Shown here: one piece after another, positions 6,513 to 7,665 of the stretch
Numbering within the stretch: position 1 is the stretch's first letter
How the letters are laid out: each line of letters begins with the position of its first letter
Origin: Acidobacteriota bacterium
GTDB taxonomy: Bacteria > Acidobacteriota > Terriglobia > Terriglobales > Acidobacteriaceae
Direction of reading: 5' to 3'
NCBI GenBank assembly: GCA_025353435.1
Contig: JANXQR010000377.1
Coordinates: forward strand, 1-7,665
Length of the DNA: 7,665 nt
Notes under the pieces: generated by a model
The model's database searches: none
What the model saw: the letters and a program-made list of their open reading frames with translations, nothing else
Told to the model about the DNA's origin: nothing
Made by a program: the position numbers and the translations under genes

Positions 6513-6524
6513 CAGACTATGAGT
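6501..6524 (-). promoter_or_regulatory. C-box: two tandem operator sites for the controller protein
   Basis: Read on the minus strand, ACT-CAT-AGT (6524-6516) is followed by CTGTAG and then ACG-TAT-CGT (6509-6501). Each 9-mer is a perfect inverted repeat with a three-base centre. The six-base linker, together with the flanking bases, forms a further inverted repeat (GTCT..AGAC). The centres are 15 bp apart. This is the bipartite layout I know from C.AhdI/C.PvuII/C.Esp1396I-type operators, with a distal high-affinity activating site and a proximal repressing site. The position just before the C gene makes the assignment strong. Confidence 0.87.
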
Positions 6525-6668
6525 AGCTACGGTCAGAGGATTTTGTAAGGAATGGGGCCGGGCATGAGTATTGACTTATTGAGGCGCCCGACCCACGGTC
6601 TGCATACTTGGCGCGGTCGCCTGGAATCAAGTTGTACGGTGAGTGTATTTCCGTCATGGAACAAGAAG

Positions 6669-6704
6669 GGGGACTGGCACCGCTCGGAAGCGGAGCCAGT
6701 CCCC
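6669..6704. repeat. REP-like imperfect hairpin
   Basis: GGGGACTGGC (6669-6678) pairs with GCCAGTCCCC (6695-6704), and CCGCT (6680-6684) pairs with AGCGG (6689-6693), separated by one A-A mismatch. That gives 15 base pairs around the tetraloop CGGA. No clean T-run follows on the plus strand and only a mixed CT stretch on the minus strand, so a terminator role is doubtful. The form resembles repetitive extragenic palindromes mobilised by REP-associated tyrosine transposases. No second copy exists in the window, so repeat status is inferred. Confidence 0.65.
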
Positions 6705-6796
6705 GTGCCGTTACGCGCGGAAGCCGATGCGCCAGAGAAGCGACTGGTCCGGCCCAATCTTATTGCTTCGCCGTTTCATGATGTGATTATCTGGTC

Positions 6797-6812
6797 AGGG
6801 TACACATACCCT
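6797..6812. repeat. Small perfect hairpin AGGGTA-CACA-TACCCT
   Basis: A 6-bp exact inverted repeat around four bases lies about 190 bases before the acetolactate synthase start. There is no T-run after it. It might be an operator, but it is short enough to be chance. Confidence 0.3.
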
Positions 6813-6888
6813 ATGTTGGCACGTGTGGCACAACAGGAGAACCCTCCCGCAGGATAGCCGAGCGAGACACGCGAGACTGGCGAGGGTT

Positions 6889-6987
6889 GATCTGGTCTAT
6901 CTGGTTTGTCTGGTTTCTTGGTTGAAGGAAATTAACCAGATGAACCAAATCAACCAGATAAACAAAACAAACCAGATCAACCAGATG
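6889..6987. repeat. Array of 9-bp (AACCAGATN) units in inverted blocks
   Basis: The right block (6934-6987) is six consecutive 9-mers: AACCAGATG, AACCAAATC, AACCAGATA, AACAAAACA, AACCAGATC, AACCAGATG. The left block (6889-6923) is the same unit inverted: GATCTGGTC, TATCTGGTT, TGTCTGGTT, TCTTGGTT. About ten bases separate the blocks, so a transcript could fold into a long hairpin. The last unit merges into the Shine-Dalgarno site of the next gene (GGAGGGG from 6987), so copy number or folding could influence its expression. Units vary, mostly at the ninth base. Confidence 0.85.
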
Positions 6988-6999
6988 GAGGGGATTATC

Positions 7000-7665
7000 A
7001 TGAAAGGGTCGGAGCTACTGCTGCGTTGTCTGGAAAATGAGGGAGTGCAGTGGATCTTCGGCGTGCCCGGAGAGGAGATGCTGGACGTCTTGAACTCGCT
7101 CGTGGATTCACAGATCCAATTCATTGCGGCCAGACACGAGCAAGGCGCGGCCTTCATGGCCGATGTCCAAGGGCGGCTGACGGGAAAGGCCGGGGTCTGT
7201 CTTTCCACCTTAGGGCCTGGTGCCACCAATTTGCTCACCGGAGTGACAGACGCGTATCTGGATCGTGCGCCGTTGGTCGCGATCACAGGACAAGCTTCGC
7301 TGGATCGGATGCACAAAGAATCGCATCAGTTCATCGACGTCTTGTCCATGTTCAAGCCGGTCACGAAATGGAACGCCGAGATCTTTCACCCCCGGACTAT
7401 CGCCGAAACGGTGCGCAAAGCGTTCAAGGTCGCGCAGACCGAAAAGCCCGGCTCGACTCATCTGGAGCTGCCGGAGGACGTCGCGGCGGAAACGGTGGGG
7501 AATGACGAGCTGGATGGGCCGTTACGCGTGCAGGCGCCGTCCTGGCCGGAGCCGCTGCCGCGCCAAGTCATGCGGGCCGTCGAGGTGTTGGCTCAGGCAC
7601 GCCGTCCGATCCTCTTGGTCGGCAACGGAGTGATCCGGGGACAGGCGCATGAGGCGCTCCGTCGG
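7000..7665 (+). CDS. Acetolactate synthase large (catalytic) subunit, 5' part
   Basis: A thiamine-diphosphate enzyme that condenses two pyruvates to acetolactate (branched-chain amino acid or acetoin pathway). The first 222 residues are present; the frame runs off the window with no stop. The N-terminal pyrimidine-binding domain is clear: IFGVPGEEMLDVL (19-31); RHEQGAAFMAD with the catalytic Glu47; LSTLGPGATNLLTGV; APLVAITGQ; the QFIDVLSMFKPVTKWN segment typical of the family; and LELPEDV. The central domain begins near RPILLVGNG. The ATG at 7000 follows GGAGGGG (6987-6993) by six bases; an in-frame ATG at 6985 overlaps that site and is less likely. Composition is clearly more GC-rich than the system 2 cassette, so this looks like chromosomal backbone. 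Whether it is biosynthetic (IlvB) or catabolic (AlsS), or a related decarboxylase, cannot be settled from this part. Confidence 0.92.
   Translation, partial: MKGSELLLRCLENEGVQWIFGVPGEEMLDVLNSLVDSQIQFIAARHEQGAAFMADVQGRLTGKAGVCLSTLGPGATNLLTGVTDAYLDRAPLVAITGQASLDRMHKESHQFIDVLSMFKPVTKWNAEIFHPRTIAETVRKAFKVAQTEKPGSTHLELPEDVAAETVGNDELDGPLRVQAPSWPEPLPRQVMRAVEVLAQARRPILLVGNGVIRGQAHEALRR

Larger units (their letters stand above)
6525..6999. other. Intergenic region between the C-box and acetolactate synthase
   Basis: No gene is supported here. An open frame at 6552-6857 (+) crosses the hairpin at 6669-6704 and has no recognisable motif or ribosome binding site. The region holds a long imperfect hairpin, a small hairpin (6797-6812) and the 9-bp repeat array. 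It probably contains the acetolactate synthase promoter, but I see no convincing -35/-10 pair. Its GC-rich character and repeats suggest chromosomal backbone rather than the R-M cassette, placing the island's right boundary near 6525-6650. Confidence 0.5.

Noticed and set aside
6669..6704. Intrinsic terminator
   Set aside because: The stem is long and GC-rich but no T-tract follows on the plus strand and only a mixed CT run on the minus strand.
6817..6832. Sigma-54 promoter (TGGCACG element)
   Set aside because: The downstream GC is not at the spacing required between the -24 and -12 elements.
6552..6857. 101-codon plus-strand frame in the right intergenic region
   Set aside because: It spans the hairpin, has no good ribosome binding site and shows no protein-like motif.
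6934..6987. CRISPR-like array
   Set aside because: Units are contiguous 9-mers without spacers, far too short for CRISPR repeats, and no cas gene is present.
6897..7316. 139-codon minus-strand frame with repeated Trp/Ile/Leu segments that look like a membrane protein
   Set aside because: The hydrophobic part is the 9-bp repeat read in frame, and the rest is antisense to the clear acetolactate synthase gene.

Overview
This window is a compact defence island of two adjacent type II-like restriction-modification (R-M) systems. It sits between a short left flank with no convincing gene and the 5' part of an acetolactate synthase gene on the right. The flanks are ordinary bacterial DNA with Shine-Dalgarno sites. 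The right flank is GC-rich and carries a 9-bp repeat array and a long imperfect hairpin. Such short repeats remind me of Nitrospira-type (Nitrospirota) chromosomes, but that is only an impression and the taxon is not proven by anything here. The second R-M cassette (about 4060-6530) looks more AT-rich than the acetolactate synthase gene, which fits separate acquisition.

System 1 (413-4055, + strand) is a tightly packed three-gene operon. It encodes a C5-cytosine methyltransferase, a 668-residue protein with a MutL/MORC-like GHKL ATPase at the N-terminus and a PD-(D/E)XK nuclease motif at the C-terminus, and a Vsr-type mismatch endonuclease. The first two genes overlap by ATGA. The vsr frame is also open from a GTG that overlaps the ATPase stop codon. 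A promoter with a perfect TTGACA -35 box lies inside an 8-bp inverted repeat upstream. The probable logic is that the methylase protects host DNA, the ATPase-nuclease cuts unmodified DNA, and Vsr repairs T:G mismatches left by deamination of 5-methylcytosine.

System 2 (4096-6524) is a methyltransferase gene (+) facing a controller-plus-nuclease operon (-), with the two 3' ends overlapping by 11 bp. The methyltransferase carries an N-terminal XRE-type helix-turn-helix. The opposing operon encodes a 70-residue controller (C) protein and an unassigned PD-(D/E)XK nuclease that is probably the restriction enzyme. Directly upstream of the C gene lies a textbook two-site C-box. Its promoter places the transcription start on the ATG, so the C transcript is probably leaderless. 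The methyltransferase promoter contains one ACT-N3-AGT site of the same kind in its spacer, a candidate operator by which C (or the methyltransferase's own HTH) could repress the methyltransferase.

Right flank (6525-6999): no gene, a 34-bp REP-like hairpin, a smaller hairpin, and an array of 9-bp AACCAGATN units in both orientations that runs straight into the Shine-Dalgarno site of the acetolactate synthase gene (7000 to the window end, truncated by the edge). The left flank (1-412) holds inverted repeats, a possible 24-codon ORF and the system 1 promoter.
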